From assembly GCA_009785525.1 (NCBI GenBank), contig WQWC01000015.1:1-41250 (forward strand): DNA of 41,250 bases, written 5' to 3'. The translations under genes and the position numbers were made by a program. Positions 15,413 through 24,202 of the stretch are shown piece after piece; position 1 is the stretch's first letter; every line of letters starts with the position of its first letter. Source of the DNA: Oscillospiraceae bacterium. GTDB lineage: Bacteria > Bacillota > Clostridia > Oscillospirales > Oscillospiraceae. The notes under the pieces are model-generated. The model saw only the letters and a program-made list of their open reading frames with translations. It made no database searches and was not told the DNA's origin.

Positions 15413-16090
15413 TTACCCCCCCCGTTCACGTTCAGCCTGCGACGGGCGCAGATAGCTGGGTTCAAGCGCAATTTCCGGGATTGGGATGCTGTTTACAGCG
15501 GCCAAAGCGATGCCGTATGCTGTCTGATAACGCAGTAGTTCCGGCGCTAACGATACCGGAACTCCGGTGTTTTTAAGTGACTCATAGCTTATACCCGCGC
15601 CATCGCCTAAAAGTATAAAAGGTGAGGTAAATCTCTTCAAATCATCGGCGAGTTCTGTCAGCGAAATGGCGCGGTCTTCGCATAATCTGACGAGATTGCC
15701 GTCTTTCCATTCAAACAGCGCGTTATAGACTTGGCCTCTCCGTGCGTCCATCACGGGGCAGATGATTGCGCCGGGATGCGGGATTTGATACGCCATGGCC
15801 TCAAGGGTTGAGACTCCGGCAACAGGCTTGTCTAATCCCCAGGCGAGGCCCTTCGCGGCGGAGACGCCAATACGTACGCCGGTAAAAGACCCCGGGCCGC
15901 GAGCCACGGCGACAAGGTCTAGATCCTGTGTTGCTATGTCAAGGTTTTTAAGCAAGGATTCCACCATTACAAGCAACGTCCTGCTGTGAGTCAGACCGTT
16001 GTTCTGAAAATATTGACCTAAGAGCGCACCGCCTGAATAGACTGCGCAAGAGACGGGTTTGGCGGATGATTCAATAGCAAGTATCAGCAT
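15413..16090 (-). CDS. tsaB: tRNA threonylcarbamoyladenosine biosynthesis protein TsaB
   Basis: A 225-residue protein of the ASKHA fold that partners TsaD in making t6A at position 37 of ANN-decoding tRNAs. Recognisable parts are the N-terminal LAIESSAKPVSCAVY, THSRTLLVMVE, VARGPGSFTGVRIGVSAAKGLAWG (the family hallmark) and CPVMDARRGQVYNALF. The C-terminal half is variable, as usual. The start at 16090 overlaps the end of tsaE by seven bases, so the two are translationally coupled. tsaD is not in the window. Confidence 0.95.
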   Translation of the reverse strand: MLILAIESSAKPVSCAVYSGGALLGQYFQNNGLTHSRTLLVMVESLLKNLDIATQDLDLVAVARGPGSFTGVRIGVSAAKGLAWGLDKPVAGVSTLEAMAYQIPHPGAIICPVMDARRGQVYNALFEWKDGNLVRLCEDRAISLTELADDLKRFTSPFILLGDGAGISYESLKNTGVPVSLAPELLRYQTAYGIALAAVNSIPIPEIALEPSYLRPSQAERERGG

Positions 16091-16506
16091 GGCAAGTCCC
16101 CCGTGATTTCCAACCGGCGGGAGTTTTCATCTATTATCTCAAACTTCACAACAATAGTCCCGGAAGGGAAAGCACCCGGGACTTTCTCGCTCCATTCAAC
16201 TGCGCAAACGCCGCCGCGGTCAAGATAATCATCCCAGCCTATGTCGAAAAGCTCAGTCTCGCTTTCCAGCCGGTACATATCGAAGTGAAAGAGCGGGACT
16301 TTGCCGTGATACTCGTTCACAATCGCAAACGTGGGGCTGGAGACGGCCGATTCTATACCAAGCCCCTTAGCCAGTCCGCGAGTAAAAGCGGTTTTCCCCG
16401 CGCCGAGTCCGCCGTATAACGCGACGACCGACCCGGAGTGAAGTCCGCGGCCGAGTTTTTCGCCCTCGCACATGGTTTCAAATTCATTGTTTGTGATAAT
16501 CGTCAT
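16084..16506 (-). CDS. tsaE: tRNA threonylcarbamoyladenosine biosynthesis ATPase TsaE
   Basis: A 140-residue P-loop ATPase that drives the TsaBDE cycle in t6A synthesis. The Walker A motif GGLGAGKTAFTRGLA is at about residues 33-47, and the family blocks SSPTFAIVNEY, FHFDMYRLE and WSEKVPGAFP follow in the usual order. AGAGGACAGGCG precedes the ATG. Its promoter has an extended -10 TGC-TATAAT (TATAAT at 16555-16550 on the minus strand) with a poor -35 (TTTTAT at 16578-16573). Confidence 0.95.
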   Translation of the reverse strand: MTIITNNEFETMCEGEKLGRGLHSGSVVALYGGLGAGKTAFTRGLAKGLGIESAVSSPTFAIVNEYHGKVPLFHFDMYRLESETELFDIGWDDYLDRGGVCAVEWSEKVPGAFPSGTIVVKFEIIDENSRRLEITGDLPC

Positions 16507-16549
16507 CGCCTGTCCTCTGTAAAAAAGCTTTTGGTATTCTGAGGACTGT

Positions 16550-16578
16550 ATTATAGCACATTTGGCAAAAATATAAAA
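16550..16578 (-). promoter_or_regulatory. Promoter of tsaE–tsaB
   Basis: Extended -10 TGC-TATAAT on the minus strand (TATAAT 16555-16550), 17-base spacer, weak -35 TTTTAT (16578-16573), about 45 bases upstream of the tsaE start. Confidence 0.5.
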
Positions 16579-16601
16579 GAGCGAGTTTAGGTACGGCAGT
16601 T

Positions 16602-16676
16602 TGCAGGGGCGGCAGAATGCCGCCCCTGCATGGGAAACGGTGCGTCAGGGACGGCCGCACCCTACAAAAGTGTACA
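16602..16676. repeat. GC-rich hairpin repeats, copy C (two adjacent elements)
   Basis: First element: perfect 13-bp stem TGCAGGGGCGGCA (16602-16614) / TGCCGCCCCTGCA (16618-16630), loop GAA. Second element directly after it: GGTGCG…CGCACC arms followed by CCTAC, a diverged relative of the same family. They lie between the tsaE and rodA promoters; the first could also act as a strong hairpin terminator, but it lacks a T-run. Confidence 0.7.
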
Positions 16677-16722
16677 GATTTTGTGAGGCATCCCGCAAAA
16701 TCAGGTTGCCGTAAGTTTTCTA

Positions 16723-16751
16723 TTTACTACCAGGTGAAACAGTGGTATAAT
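16723..16751 (+). promoter_or_regulatory. Promoter of the rodA–rpoD operon
   Basis: TTTACT (16723-16728), 17-base spacer, TATAAT (16746-16751), about 45 bases upstream of the rodA start. Confidence 0.65.
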
Positions 16752-16796
16752 AATATATTAAAACAAAAAGCCTATGTCTGATGCAGGTGTGAATAA

Positions 16797-17936
16797 TTGA
16801 GAAAATTTCTTGGAGCAATAATAAAATTTGTGCGCGAGGCGGACATGTTTCTTTTTGGCATGTGTCTGCTGGGTGCGGTATACGGGATAATTCTTATTTC
16901 AAGTGCGGTGGGCAGAAGCAGTGTCTATGTCCAAATCGGCGCTGTGGTTGTGGGGGTTGTGTTTTTTGTCTTGTTTTCCTATATAGACATCGATGTAATC
17001 TCGGCCCAGTCAAAACTTCTTTTTGTTTTCAGCGCGTTGTTTATATTGACGTTGATTCCATGGGGCGCCGGGGATGAAATAGGGCGGCGCGCCTGGTTGC
17101 GTTTCGGCCAGATTGGCGTGCAGCCGGCTGAAATAGTAAAAATCCCGTTCACAATAATCATGGCGCAGATGATTGTAAGTTACAGAGAACGCAAGACATT
17201 GAACTCTGTTGTCTCGCTTTTGCAGATATTGTTTGTTTTTGGTATGATGTTCGCGCTCGTTCTGGTCGTGTCGGAAGACCTTGGCACCGCGCTGGTATAT
17301 CTCGGGATACTGGTTGTTATGCTGTATATCGGCGGCGTGAAACTCAGGTGGTTCATACTTGGCGGGGCTGTTACCGCCGCCGCGTTCCCGTTTCTTTTGA
17401 ACTATGTCTTCCTGACTCACCAGCGGGAACGGATATTGGCACCGTTCGCGCGATTCTTTCCGGACATACTCCCGCCCGACAGGCTTGCGGACGTAACATG
17501 GCAGCCGAACATGAGCGTCAGCGCGATAGCCGGCGGTGGATTCACAGGGCAGGGACTGGGTAATGGCGCAATAACACAGCGGGGGTTCTTTGCGCTGGAA
17601 ACTGACTTTATTTTTGCCGTGGCGGGAGAAGAGCTGGGGTTTGTCGGCCTTATGGCTATCGTCCTGCTGCTGGTATTAATAATAGCCCGATGTATTTACG
17701 TCGGTACCAAGTCCAACAATCCGCTGGGGATGCTTGTCTGCACCGGGATATCCGCGATGTTTATTGTGCAGGCGATTATGAACATCGGCATGGCATTGGG
17801 GCTTTTGCCTGTTGTCGGGGTTCCGCTGCCGTTTTTCAGCTACGGCGGGTCATCGGTCGTGACGTATTTTGCGGCGGCCGGGATTGTTTCCGGCATAAAA
17901 ATGCGGCCTAAACCTGTACGGTTCAGATCATTGTGA
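16797..17936 (+). CDS. rodA: RodA/FtsW-type peptidoglycan glycosyltransferase (SEDS family)
   Basis: A 379-residue SEDS-family membrane protein with about ten membrane segments. It polymerises lipid II into glycan strands together with a class B penicillin-binding protein. Family blocks seen: GRRAWLRFGQIGVQPAEIVKI, VSEDLGTALVYLGI, TWQPNMSVSAIAGGGFTGQG, ETDFIFAVAGEELGFVG and GVPLPFFSYGGSS near the C-terminus. The length and the short N-terminus fit RodA (elongation) rather than FtsW (division), but the split is not certain without a tree. The start is a TTG at 16797 with AGGTGTGA upstream; no better ATG exists nearby. It begins a tightly packed operon with dgt, dnaG and rpoD. Confidence 0.92.
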   Translation: MRKFLGAIIKFVREADMFLFGMCLLGAVYGIILISSAVGRSSVYVQIGAVVVGVVFFVLFSYIDIDVISAQSKLLFVFSALFILTLIPWGAGDEIGRRAWLRFGQIGVQPAEIVKIPFTIIMAQMIVSYRERKTLNSVVSLLQILFVFGMMFALVLVVSEDLGTALVYLGILVVMLYIGGVKLRWFILGGAVTAAAFPFLLNYVFLTHQRERILAPFARFFPDILPPDRLADVTWQPNMSVSAIAGGGFTGQGLGNGAITQRGFFALETDFIFAVAGEELGFVGLMAIVLLLVLIIARCIYVGTKSNNPLGMLVCTGISAMFIVQAIMNIGMALGLLPVVGVPLPFFSYGGSSVVTYFAAAGIVSGIKMRPKPVRFRSL

Positions 17937-17947
17937 GAGGGTGAGGT

Positions 17948-18964
17948 ATGGTGGAATCCCCAAGAATCACGCGGCAGAATACAGAACGGCAGATGCTTTC
18001 TGCCCGCGCCACACTGTCAGAGTCATCGAAAGGTCGCCGGCGGAAAGAGCCGGAGTGCGAAATCCGGACATGCTATCAGCGTGACATTGATAGGATTATA
18101 CATAGCAAATCATTCCGCCGCCTGAAACATAAAACGCAAGTGTTTTTACAGCCGGAAGGTGACCATTACAGGACTCGGCTGACACATACGCTTGAAGTCA
18201 TGCGTATCGCCAGGACTATCGCGCGGGGCTTGCAGCTCAACGAGGATATTGCCGAAGCGATTGCCCTGGGGCATGACTTGGGACACACCCCGTTCGGCCA
18301 CGCAGGAGAGCGTGTGTTGAACGAGCTTTTGAGCAATGAGGGCGGATTCAAGCATAATGAGCAGAGTTTGCGCGTGGTTGAAAGGCTTGAAAAAGACGGA
18401 TTTGGGCTTAACCTGACGCATGAAGTTGAAAACGGGATACTATGCCACACAGGGGCCGCGATGCCTGAAACACCGGAGGGAGAAATCATCCGCCTTGCCG
18501 ACAGGATTGCGTATTTCAATCACGACATTGATGATGCGGTCCGTGCGGGGATTCTGCGTGAAATGGACATCCCGGAGGAAATAACATGCGCGTTGGGCGG
18601 CAGTTCCAGCGAAAGAATCAATACACTTGTGCTGGATGTGATAAATGAAAGCGCACAGCAGGAAAAAATTGCGATGAGTCCGAACATCACTTTAGTTTTT
18701 GACTTATTTTATGATTTTATGTTTAGGAACGTTTATCGGAATATGAAAGCGAAAAGCGAGGAAACTAAGGTTTTTGGTATTCTTAACGGAATATATGGTT
18801 ATTATGTTGATAATCCTGACAAATTGCCGGAGGATTACCGCCGCATATCCACCCAGGACGGCCTGCCCCGCGCCGTGAGCGATTATGTATCAGGGATGAC
18901 TGACAAGTACGCGATTCATGTATACGAAAAGCTGTTTGTCCCGGAAGCGTGGCAGGTGAGGTGA
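17948..18964 (+). CDS. dGTPase-like HD-domain triphosphohydrolase
   Basis: A 338-residue HD-superfamily protein of the deoxyguanosinetriphosphate triphosphohydrolase-like group, which releases triphosphate from dNTPs. Metal-binding parts are visible in order: YRTRLTHTLEV (first His), GHDLGHTPFGHAGE (HD pair) and LADRIAYFNHDIDDA (later Asp). The N-terminal SFRRLKHKTQVF is typical of the family. The gene lies 11 bases after rodA with GAGGGTGAGG in front of the ATG, and its TGA overlaps the next ATG. This gene is commonly found just upstream of dnaG in Clostridia and Bacilli. Confidence 0.95.
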   Translation: MVESPRITRQNTERQMLSARATLSESSKGRRRKEPECEIRTCYQRDIDRIIHSKSFRRLKHKTQVFLQPEGDHYRTRLTHTLEVMRIARTIARGLQLNEDIAEAIALGHDLGHTPFGHAGERVLNELLSNEGGFKHNEQSLRVVERLEKDGFGLNLTHEVENGILCHTGAAMPETPEGEIIRLADRIAYFNHDIDDAVRAGILREMDIPEEITCALGGSSSERINTLVLDVINESAQQEKIAMSPNITLVFDLFYDFMFRNVYRNMKAKSEETKVFGILNGIYGYYVDNPDKLPEDYRRISTQDGLPRAVSDYVSGMTDKYAIHVYEKLFVPEAWQVR

Positions 18965-19488
18965 TGAAGAGCAGAACAAAGAAGATGATAGTGTTTGGTG
19001 GGCTGTTTGTGTTATTTCTGCTTGTAATCAACGTGCCGATACCTATGAACATAACAGCCCCCGCCATAGAAATAAGCTTGGATGACCCCAGTCACATTGA
19101 GGAGCGGACAGTTGAAATCTCGGGACGGTGGCATATCAACATTTTTCCGATTAGACGTTTAGCGTGGCCACGCCATGAGTTCCGGGGCAGGATTGAGATA
19201 CTGGAATATCCGGAAACTCGCGGTGAGGTGTATCCGGTTACGATGTACACATTTAGAGGAGCGTTGTTAAGGCATGTGGGTCAGATACGTTATCCTGAAG
19301 CTGAGCAAGGCCGTTACTGGGGAATTTATACCAGATTCTTGCCTCGTCGAATTGTTATTGAGGTACTTGACTGGGGTGAGCGTGAGGACGGCACTGTGTT
19401 TCCGCTCCCAGGCACTACACGGTACATAGTCTTGAACGCGGCAACGCGGGAAGAGGCCATGGATTTACTGGGAACTCGTTTTCCCTAA
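18964..19488 (+). CDS. Membrane-anchored protein of unknown function in the dnaG operon
   Basis: A 174-residue protein with a basic start (MKSRTKKM) and one hydrophobic segment at about residues 8-24 (IVFGGLFVLFLLVINVP), consistent with an N-terminal membrane anchor. The rest, rich in beta-prone and charged stretches (EISGRWHINIFPIRRLAWP, YPVTMYTFRGALLR), would be extracytoplasmic. I do not recognise the family. The ATG shares one base with the dgt stop (TGATG), so it is translationally coupled, and dnaG follows 17 bases later. Its position between dNTP metabolism and primase genes says little about function. Confidence 0.7.
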   Translation: MKSRTKKMIVFGGLFVLFLLVINVPIPMNITAPAIEISLDDPSHIEERTVEISGRWHINIFPIRRLAWPRHEFRGRIEILEYPETRGEVYPVTMYTFRGALLRHVGQIRYPEAEQGRYWGIYTRFLPRRIVIEVLDWGEREDGTVFPLPGTTRYIVLNAATREEAMDLLGTRFP

Positions 19489-19505
19489 GAAAGGAGGAGC
19501 GGGCG

Positions 19506-21266
19506 ATGGCTATTCCCAACAGTTTTTTGGACGAGCTTGTCGGCAGAACCGACATCACTGAGCTTGTCGGCGGATACGTGCAGTTGACTAAGCGCGGCGG
19601 CGGGAACATGTTTGGGCTGTGCCCGTTCCATAGTGAGAAGACGCCGTCGTTCTCGGTCAGTGTGGACAAGCAGATTTATCATTGCTTCGGCTGCGGCAAA
19701 GGCGGCGGGGCGATCAACTTTATCATGGAGATCGAGAATCTGCCGTTCCGCGATGCGGTGGAGTTTTTAGCCCGGCGTGCGGGGATGACGGTTCCTGACG
19801 ACAGTGCGCCGGACGAGCTTGCTGGAAAGCGAAAGAGAATGCTGGAAATCAACCGCGACGCGGCACGATTCTTTCACGAGATGCTGATGTCCGAAAGTTC
19901 TGTGTACGCGAAAAAATATCTGGCTGAACGCGGGATTTCACCGAAAATGGCCAAAACATTCGGCCTCGGTGCTGTGCCGGATGCTTGGAGTTCTTTGCTG
20001 GACGCGATGACAGCGAAAGGCTATTCGCGGCAGGAGCTGATTGAGGCGGGCCTCGCCAGAAAAGGGAAGAAAGAAGGCGCGGCGTATGACCTGTTCCGGA
20101 ACAGGCTGATTTTCCCGGTCATAGACATACGTGGCAGTGTCATAGGCTTTTCAGGCAGGATTTTAGGCGATGGTGAGCCGAAATATTTGAACTCGCCCGA
20201 TACGCTTGTTTTTAACAAGAGCCGTAATCTGTTCGCACTGAATTTGGCGAAGAAGTCAAAAGCCGGTATGCTGATACTTGCAGAGGGAAATATAGATGTA
20301 ATCGCACTGCACCAGGCGGGATTCGATTGCGCGGTGGCATCGCTCGGTACAGCGCTGACGGCGGAGCAGGTGCGGCTGATGTCACGGTATGCCGACAACG
20401 CGGTTATTGCATATGACTCGGACGAGGCGGGCCGAAAAGCGGCGCTGCGGGCGATTGATATGTTTGAAAAGACAAAAATGGGTGTAAAGGTCATAGATTT
20501 CGGAGACTCAAAGGATCCGGACGAGTTTTTGAAGAACCACGGAATCGACGCGTTTGAACGATTACTGGAGCGGAGCGAGAATCATATAGAGTATAGGCTG
20601 ATGACAGTAAAAAACAGATCCGATTTAGCGTCGGATGAGGGCAGGCTAAAGTTTTTGACGGAAACGACGAAACTGTTGTCAGAACTTGGAAGCAAGCCTG
20701 AACGTGAGGTATACGGTGCGCGGGTAGCGAAGATAGCCGGAGTTTCACCGGAATCGGTTGAAAATGAGGTTGCAAAAATGCTGAGGATAAACAGGGCGCA
20801 GAGGCGCAGACAACACGAAAAGCAGATAATCCGCCCGGCGCAAAATCTCCAGCCAGTGGACAGGACTTTGCGATACAAAAACGAATATTCAGCCGCCGCC
20901 GAGGAGGGTATTATAAGGTGCCTAGTAAGGGACCCAATGCTTTTAAAAGTCGCTGAAGAAATGGGGCTTGCGGCGGAGGAGTTCACATCAGAATTTCTCG
21001 CGAAAGTGTTTACCGTGCTTAACCGGCGTGGGGCGCGGGGTGAAGAAACGGGGGCGGCGCTGCTAATGGCGGAGCTGGAAGGGAACGAAGCGTCACAGCT
21101 GACAGTCATACTGCAAAAGCCGGAAGCGATTCCCAACGGCGAGAAATCTATTCGCGCTTACATAGAAAGAATCAGGACAGAGAAGCTCAAGTCCGGGAAT
21201 CCGGATGAACAGTTACTGCTTTCAATAAAAAAATACAGAGAACGCAAAGACGTTGGAGGAGGATAA
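19506..21266 (+). CDS. dnaG: DNA primase
   Basis: A 586-residue bacterial primase that makes RNA primers at replication forks. The N-terminal CHC2 zinc-binding domain has ligands Cys39, His42, Cys60 and Cys63 (CPFH…CFGCG). The RNA-polymerase core includes the family blocks [14 protein letters not shown] and [18 protein letters not shown]. The Toprim parts are [15 protein letters not shown] and [14 protein letters not shown]. The C-terminal helicase-binding region is present but diverged, as usual. AAGGAGGAGCGGGCG precedes the ATG. The stop lies four bases before the rpoD ATG, and the rpoD ribosome binding site is inside dnaG. Confidence 0.97.
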   Translation: MAIPNSFLDELVGRTDITELVGGYVQLTKRGGGNMFGLCPFHSEKTPSFSVSVDKQIYHCFGCGKGGGAINFIMEIENLPFRDAVEFLARRAGMTVPDDSAPDELAGKRKRMLEINRDAARFFHEMLMSESSVYAKKYLAERGISPKMAKTFGLGAVPDAWSSLLDAMTAKGYSRQELIEAGLARKGKKEGAAYDLFRNRLIFPVIDIRGSVIGFSGRILGDGEPKYLNSPDTLVFNKSRNLFALNLAKKSKAGMLILAEGNIDVIALHQAGFDCAVASLGTALTAEQVRLMSRYADNAVIAYDSDEAGRKAALRAIDMFEKTKMGVKVIDFGDSKDPDEFLKNHGIDAFERLLERSENHIEYRLMTVKNRSDLASDEGRLKFLTETTKLLSELGSKPEREVYGARVAKIAGVSPESVENEVAKMLRINRAQRRRQHEKQIIRPAQNLQPVDRTLRYKNEYSAAAEEGIIRCLVRDPMLLKVAEEMGLAAEEFTSEFLAKVFTVLNRRGARGEETGAALLMAELEGNEASQLTVILQKPEAIPNGEKSIRAYIERIRTEKLKSGNPDEQLLLSIKKYRERKDVGGG

Positions 21267-21270
21267 GGAT

Positions 21271-22476
21271 ATGGATGAAAATTACAAAGACATTAACGCG
21301 CAGGAACCTGGGATTGACGATGAGAATGACAGCAACGGCGAATTTACAGAAAAGACTCAGGAGCAGTGCAACGAAGAGCGGCTGAACGCCCTTGTCGAAG
21401 AGGGGAAAAAGCGCGGCAGCCTAAGTGCTAAAGATTTGTTGGAAGTTTTAGAGGATATGAATCTGGAGCAGGAGCAGGTCGACAAGTTCTATGACACGCT
21501 GGAAAATCTCAATATCGATACGACTGAGGCGGACGACACGGTGTTTCTGCCGAATGAAGATGTCACGCCGGAAATTGAGGAATTGCAGGAAATAGAGACG
21601 CTTCAGGAAGATGAGCTGATCGACCCGGAATCGCTGGTCGATAACTTCAGTGTTGACGACCCGGTACGCATGTACTTAAAGGAGATCGGAAAAGTCAGTC
21701 TGTTGACTCAGGAAGCGGAAGTCGAGCTTGCCAAGCTCATGGCAGAAGGCGATAAAGAGGCAAAGCGCAAGATGGCGGAGGCGAATTTAAGGCTTGTCGT
21801 CAGCATCGCCAAGCGCTATGTCGGCCGCGGCATGTTGTTTTTGGATTTGATCCAAGAGGGAAATCTGGGCCTGATAAAAGCCGTTGAGAAGTTTGATTAC
21901 ACAAAGGGTTACAAATTTTCGACCTATGCGACGTGGTGGATTCGGCAGGCGATTACACGGGCTATTGCTGACCAGGCGCGGACGATAAGAATACCTGTTC
22001 ACATGGTGGAGACTATCAATAAAGTAATGCGTATCTCCCGCCAGCTTTTGCAGGAGCTGGGACATGACCCAACGCCGGAGGAAATCGCAGATGACATGGG
22101 CTTGCCGGTTGAAAAAGTGCGCGAAATATTAAAGATAGCGCAGGAACCTGTGTCGCTTGAGACCCCGATAGGCGAGGAAGAGGACAGCCATCTGGGCGAC
22201 TTTATCCCGGATGAAGACGCGTCAGAACCCGCGGAGGCCGCGTCATTCACACTGCTGAAAGAGCAGCTGTCAGAGGTTCTTAGTACGCTCACACCGCGTG
22301 AGGAGAAAGTGCTTCGGCTGAGATTCGGTATAGAAGACGGCAGAACCCGTACGTTGGAAGAAGTCGGCAAGGAGTTCAACGTCACGCGAGAGAGAATCCG
22401 TCAAATAGAAGCAAAAGCGCTGCGGAAACTGCGGCATCCCAGCCGCAGCAAGAAGCTGAAAGATTTTTTGAATTAA
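21271..22476 (+). CDS. rpoD: RNA polymerase primary sigma factor (sigma-70/SigA)
   Basis: A 401-residue housekeeping sigma factor that directs RNA polymerase to -35/-10 promoters such as those seen in this window. An acidic N-terminal region (about 1-135) is followed by region 1.2 ([16 protein letters not shown]). Region 2 carries [37 protein letters not shown] and the -10 recognition block [17 protein letters not shown]. Region 3 ([12 protein letters not shown]) and region 4 ([36 protein letters not shown]) complete it. The ATG at 21271 follows GGAGGAGG. dnaG–rpoD adjacency is the classical macromolecular synthesis arrangement, here without rpsU. Confidence 0.98.
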   Translation: MDENYKDINAQEPGIDDENDSNGEFTEKTQEQCNEERLNALVEEGKKRGSLSAKDLLEVLEDMNLEQEQVDKFYDTLENLNIDTTEADDTVFLPNEDVTPEIEELQEIETLQEDELIDPESLVDNFSVDDPVRMYLKEIGKVSLLTQEAEVELAKLMAEGDKEAKRKMAEANLRLVVSIAKRYVGRGMLFLDLIQEGNLGLIKAVEKFDYTKGYKFSTYATWWIRQAITRAIADQARTIRIPVHMVETINKVMRISRQLLQELGHDPTPEEIADDMGLPVEKVREILKIAQEPVSLETPIGEEEDSHLGDFIPDEDASEPAEAASFTLLKEQLSEVLSTLTPREEKVLRLRFGIEDGRTRTLEEVGKEFNVTRERIRQIEAKALRKLRHPSRSKKLKDFLN

Positions 22477-22477
22477 C

Positions 22478-22543
22478 GGGAGGGCGCACAGTGTGTCCGC
22501 AAACCCCAAACAGAAACAACGGGCGCACAAGTGCGCGCCCCTA
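22478..22543. repeat. GC-rich hairpin repeat, copy D (degenerate)
   Basis: GGGCGCAC near 22482 and GCGCAC-AA-GTGCGC followed by GCCCCTA near 22521-22543. It contains the same GGGCGCAC…GTGCGCCCC arm as copy E but has lost the perfect outer stem. It lies between rpoD and the PocR/AraC gene and may serve as the end of the rpoD operon. Confidence 0.55.
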
Positions 22544-22573
22544 AACCGTACAAGGGAAGATTGGATGTAAGAT

Positions 22574-23806
22574 ATGACACCGGAATTACTTGAAGAGTGT
22601 GAAAAATACCGTCAGCATTTTTCAGATTTGCTTGAGATTGGCTGTAAAATAGTGTATCTGCCGAAGGATGGCCCCGCCTGTCTTTTGCCGAAGGATAACC
22701 TGGACTTTTGCGCCCATTGCACTCACGGTAAAAACAAAGGCCTCACAACGCATCTGTACGGATGCCATGAGGCTCATCGCTGGAATGGGAAGTATATCTA
22801 CTATTGCCCGCTTGGTTTAACGTATATCGCCGCGTCGATTTCGGACAAATCCGGGGCTGTGGCGGGCGGACTTGTGCTTGGCCCGATTGTTATGGGTGAA
22901 ATGCAGGATGTACTTTACGACATAGCGGCCCCCGAAATGGCGTGGGCGGTGTCTCAGCTAAGCACGTTTTCAACGCATAAAGTGCGGCATATATCGGAGA
23001 TACTGTCAGCTGTCACCGTGCGAATCTCGGAATCCGGACGGTTGAAGAGGGAGAGTCCGGCCAACAATCAGGAAAAGCTTCTCAACGAGATATATATTGC
23101 CAAAGATTACTACGCAGACGGGGACGCGAAAAGCGCTGAAATGTTGCTGAAGTTTGAAAATGAGCTGCACTTTGCCATGCTGCGTGGGGAGAAAAGCTCG
23201 GCTCTTGAAATGATAAATGAAATGCTGGCGCATATACATGTCTACAGCAATTTTGACGTCAGCGCGATTAAGGCGCGGCTGTTGGAACTGCTTGTGATAC
23301 TGTCGCGGGCCACGATTGAGGCCGGGGCAGACCCGGCGGAAACATTTAGGCTTTCCGAAAACTTTATTTCGCAGATAGAACAGTATACAGATGTCGATCA
23401 ACTCGCACTGTGGATATCCGACATAGTGCGCCGCTTTATCGTGCAGGCGTTTGATTTGGCCCAAATAAAGCACTCTGACGTTGTGTTTAAAACCACGAAT
23501 TTCATAAAGAGGAATTTTAACGAAAAACTGTCGTTGGACTCGCTTGCGAAAGAGGTATTTTTGAGTAAGTCGTATCTTAGCAGTATTTTCAAAAAAGAAA
23601 CAGGAATGAGTCTCACTGCTTACATAACTAAAGTCCGTGTGGAGAAAAGCAAAAAAATGCTGCTGGAGAACAACGCAAGTCTCGCCATTATTTCAAGCCA
23701 GTGCGGATTTAAGGATCAGAGCTATTTTACAAAAGTGTTTAAAAAAGAAACGGGCGTTTCACCTAAGCGGTTCAGAAGCAGCAATTCAGATGCCCAGACG
23801 GTTTAA
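22574..23806 (+). CDS. AraC-family regulator with a PocR-type sensory domain
   Basis: A 410-residue transcription factor. The N-terminal part (about 10-170) looks like the PocR ligand-binding domain (PF10114), with a Cys-rich patch CAHCTHGKNKG…GCHEAHRW…YYCPLG that may hold a metal or redox centre, and AGGLVLGPIVMGE. The C-terminal ~100 residues form a double helix-turn-helix AraC domain: NEKLSLDSLAKEVFLSKSYL and SSQCGFKDQSYFTKVFKKE, ending TGVSPKRF. PocR itself activates cobalamin and propanediol genes in Salmonella. Proximity to the corrinoid methyltransferase operon suggests this protein senses a C1 or cobamide-related compound and controls that operon, but this is inference. The ribosome binding site is modest (GGATGTAAG). 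Confidence 0.88.
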   Translation: MTPELLEECEKYRQHFSDLLEIGCKIVYLPKDGPACLLPKDNLDFCAHCTHGKNKGLTTHLYGCHEAHRWNGKYIYYCPLGLTYIAASISDKSGAVAGGLVLGPIVMGEMQDVLYDIAAPEMAWAVSQLSTFSTHKVRHISEILSAVTVRISESGRLKRESPANNQEKLLNEIYIAKDYYADGDAKSAEMLLKFENELHFAMLRGEKSSALEMINEMLAHIHVYSNFDVSAIKARLLELLVILSRATIEAGADPAETFRLSENFISQIEQYTDVDQLALWISDIVRRFIVQAFDLAQIKHSDVVFKTTNFIKRNFNEKLSLDSLAKEVFLSKSYLSSIFKKETGMSLTAYITKVRVEKSKKMLLENNASLAIISSQCGFKDQSYFTKVFKKETGVSPKRFRSSNSDAQTV

Positions 23807-23815
23807 TCTAATTTT

Positions 23816-23867
23816 TGTAGGGGCGACCGTCCCGGTCGTCCGCGGGCGCACAATGTGCGCCCCTACA
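23816..23867. repeat. GTAGGGGCG hairpin repeat, copy E
   Basis: The outer stem TGTAGGGGCG (23816-23825) pairs with CGCCCCTACA (23858-23867). The inner arms are GACC-GTCCC-GGTC (23825-23837) and GGGCGCAC-AAT-GTGCGCCC (23844-23862), the latter overlapping the outer arm so the two are alternative folds. It begins nine bases after the stop of the AraC gene and could end its transcript. Confidence 0.8.
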
Positions 23868-23952
23868 TGATACCACGCAGTCTCTGCTACGGGGAGATTC
23901 ATTGGATTGTAGAAGTCTGTGGCTGTTATCAATAATTAAGGAAGTGATATTT

Positions 23953-24129
23953 ATGAAAGCAAATTTCAGACGAGGCGGGTTGTTCCTGTTCCCGGCAGTT
24001 GTACTTGCAGTTATTCTCGCCGTTTTGCTGAATGCCCCAACCCCTGCGCTGGTGAGTATATGCGCGTTTGGCGTTGTGACTGTGATAATATTGATATTGC
24101 TGGGGGATAGGAGAAAAAGGGAAAGATAG
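23953..24129 (+). CDS. Small two-helix membrane protein of unknown function
   Basis: A 58-residue protein with two hydrophobic segments (about residues 10-27, LFLFPAVVLAVILAVLL, and 31-48, ALVSICAFGVVTVIILIL) separated by a short NAPTP turn, with basic ends (KANFRRGG and DRRKRER). This predicts a hairpin in the membrane with both ends inside. AAGGAAGTGA lies nine bases before the ATG. An extension further upstream has no ribosome binding site. No family recognised. It converges on the corrinoid-protein gene across a shared terminator. Confidence 0.6.
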   Translation: MKANFRRGGLFLFPAVVLAVILAVLLNAPTPALVSICAFGVVTVIILILLGDRRKRER

Positions 24130-24147
24130 CACTAACACAAATAAAAT

Positions 24148-24183
24148 AATCGGCTGGCGGGAATTAACTTCCGCCAGCCGATT
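24148..24183. terminator. Bidirectional terminator after the C1 operon and the small membrane protein
   Basis: Perfect 13-bp stem (24148-24160 with 24171-24183), ten-base loop, followed on the plus strand by TGTTTTCTATT. It lies 18 bases after the small membrane protein gene and 20 bases after the stop of the corrinoid-protein gene on the minus strand, so it can serve both. Confidence 0.85.
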
Positions 24184-24202
24184 TGTTTTCTATTAGGGGA
24201 CT

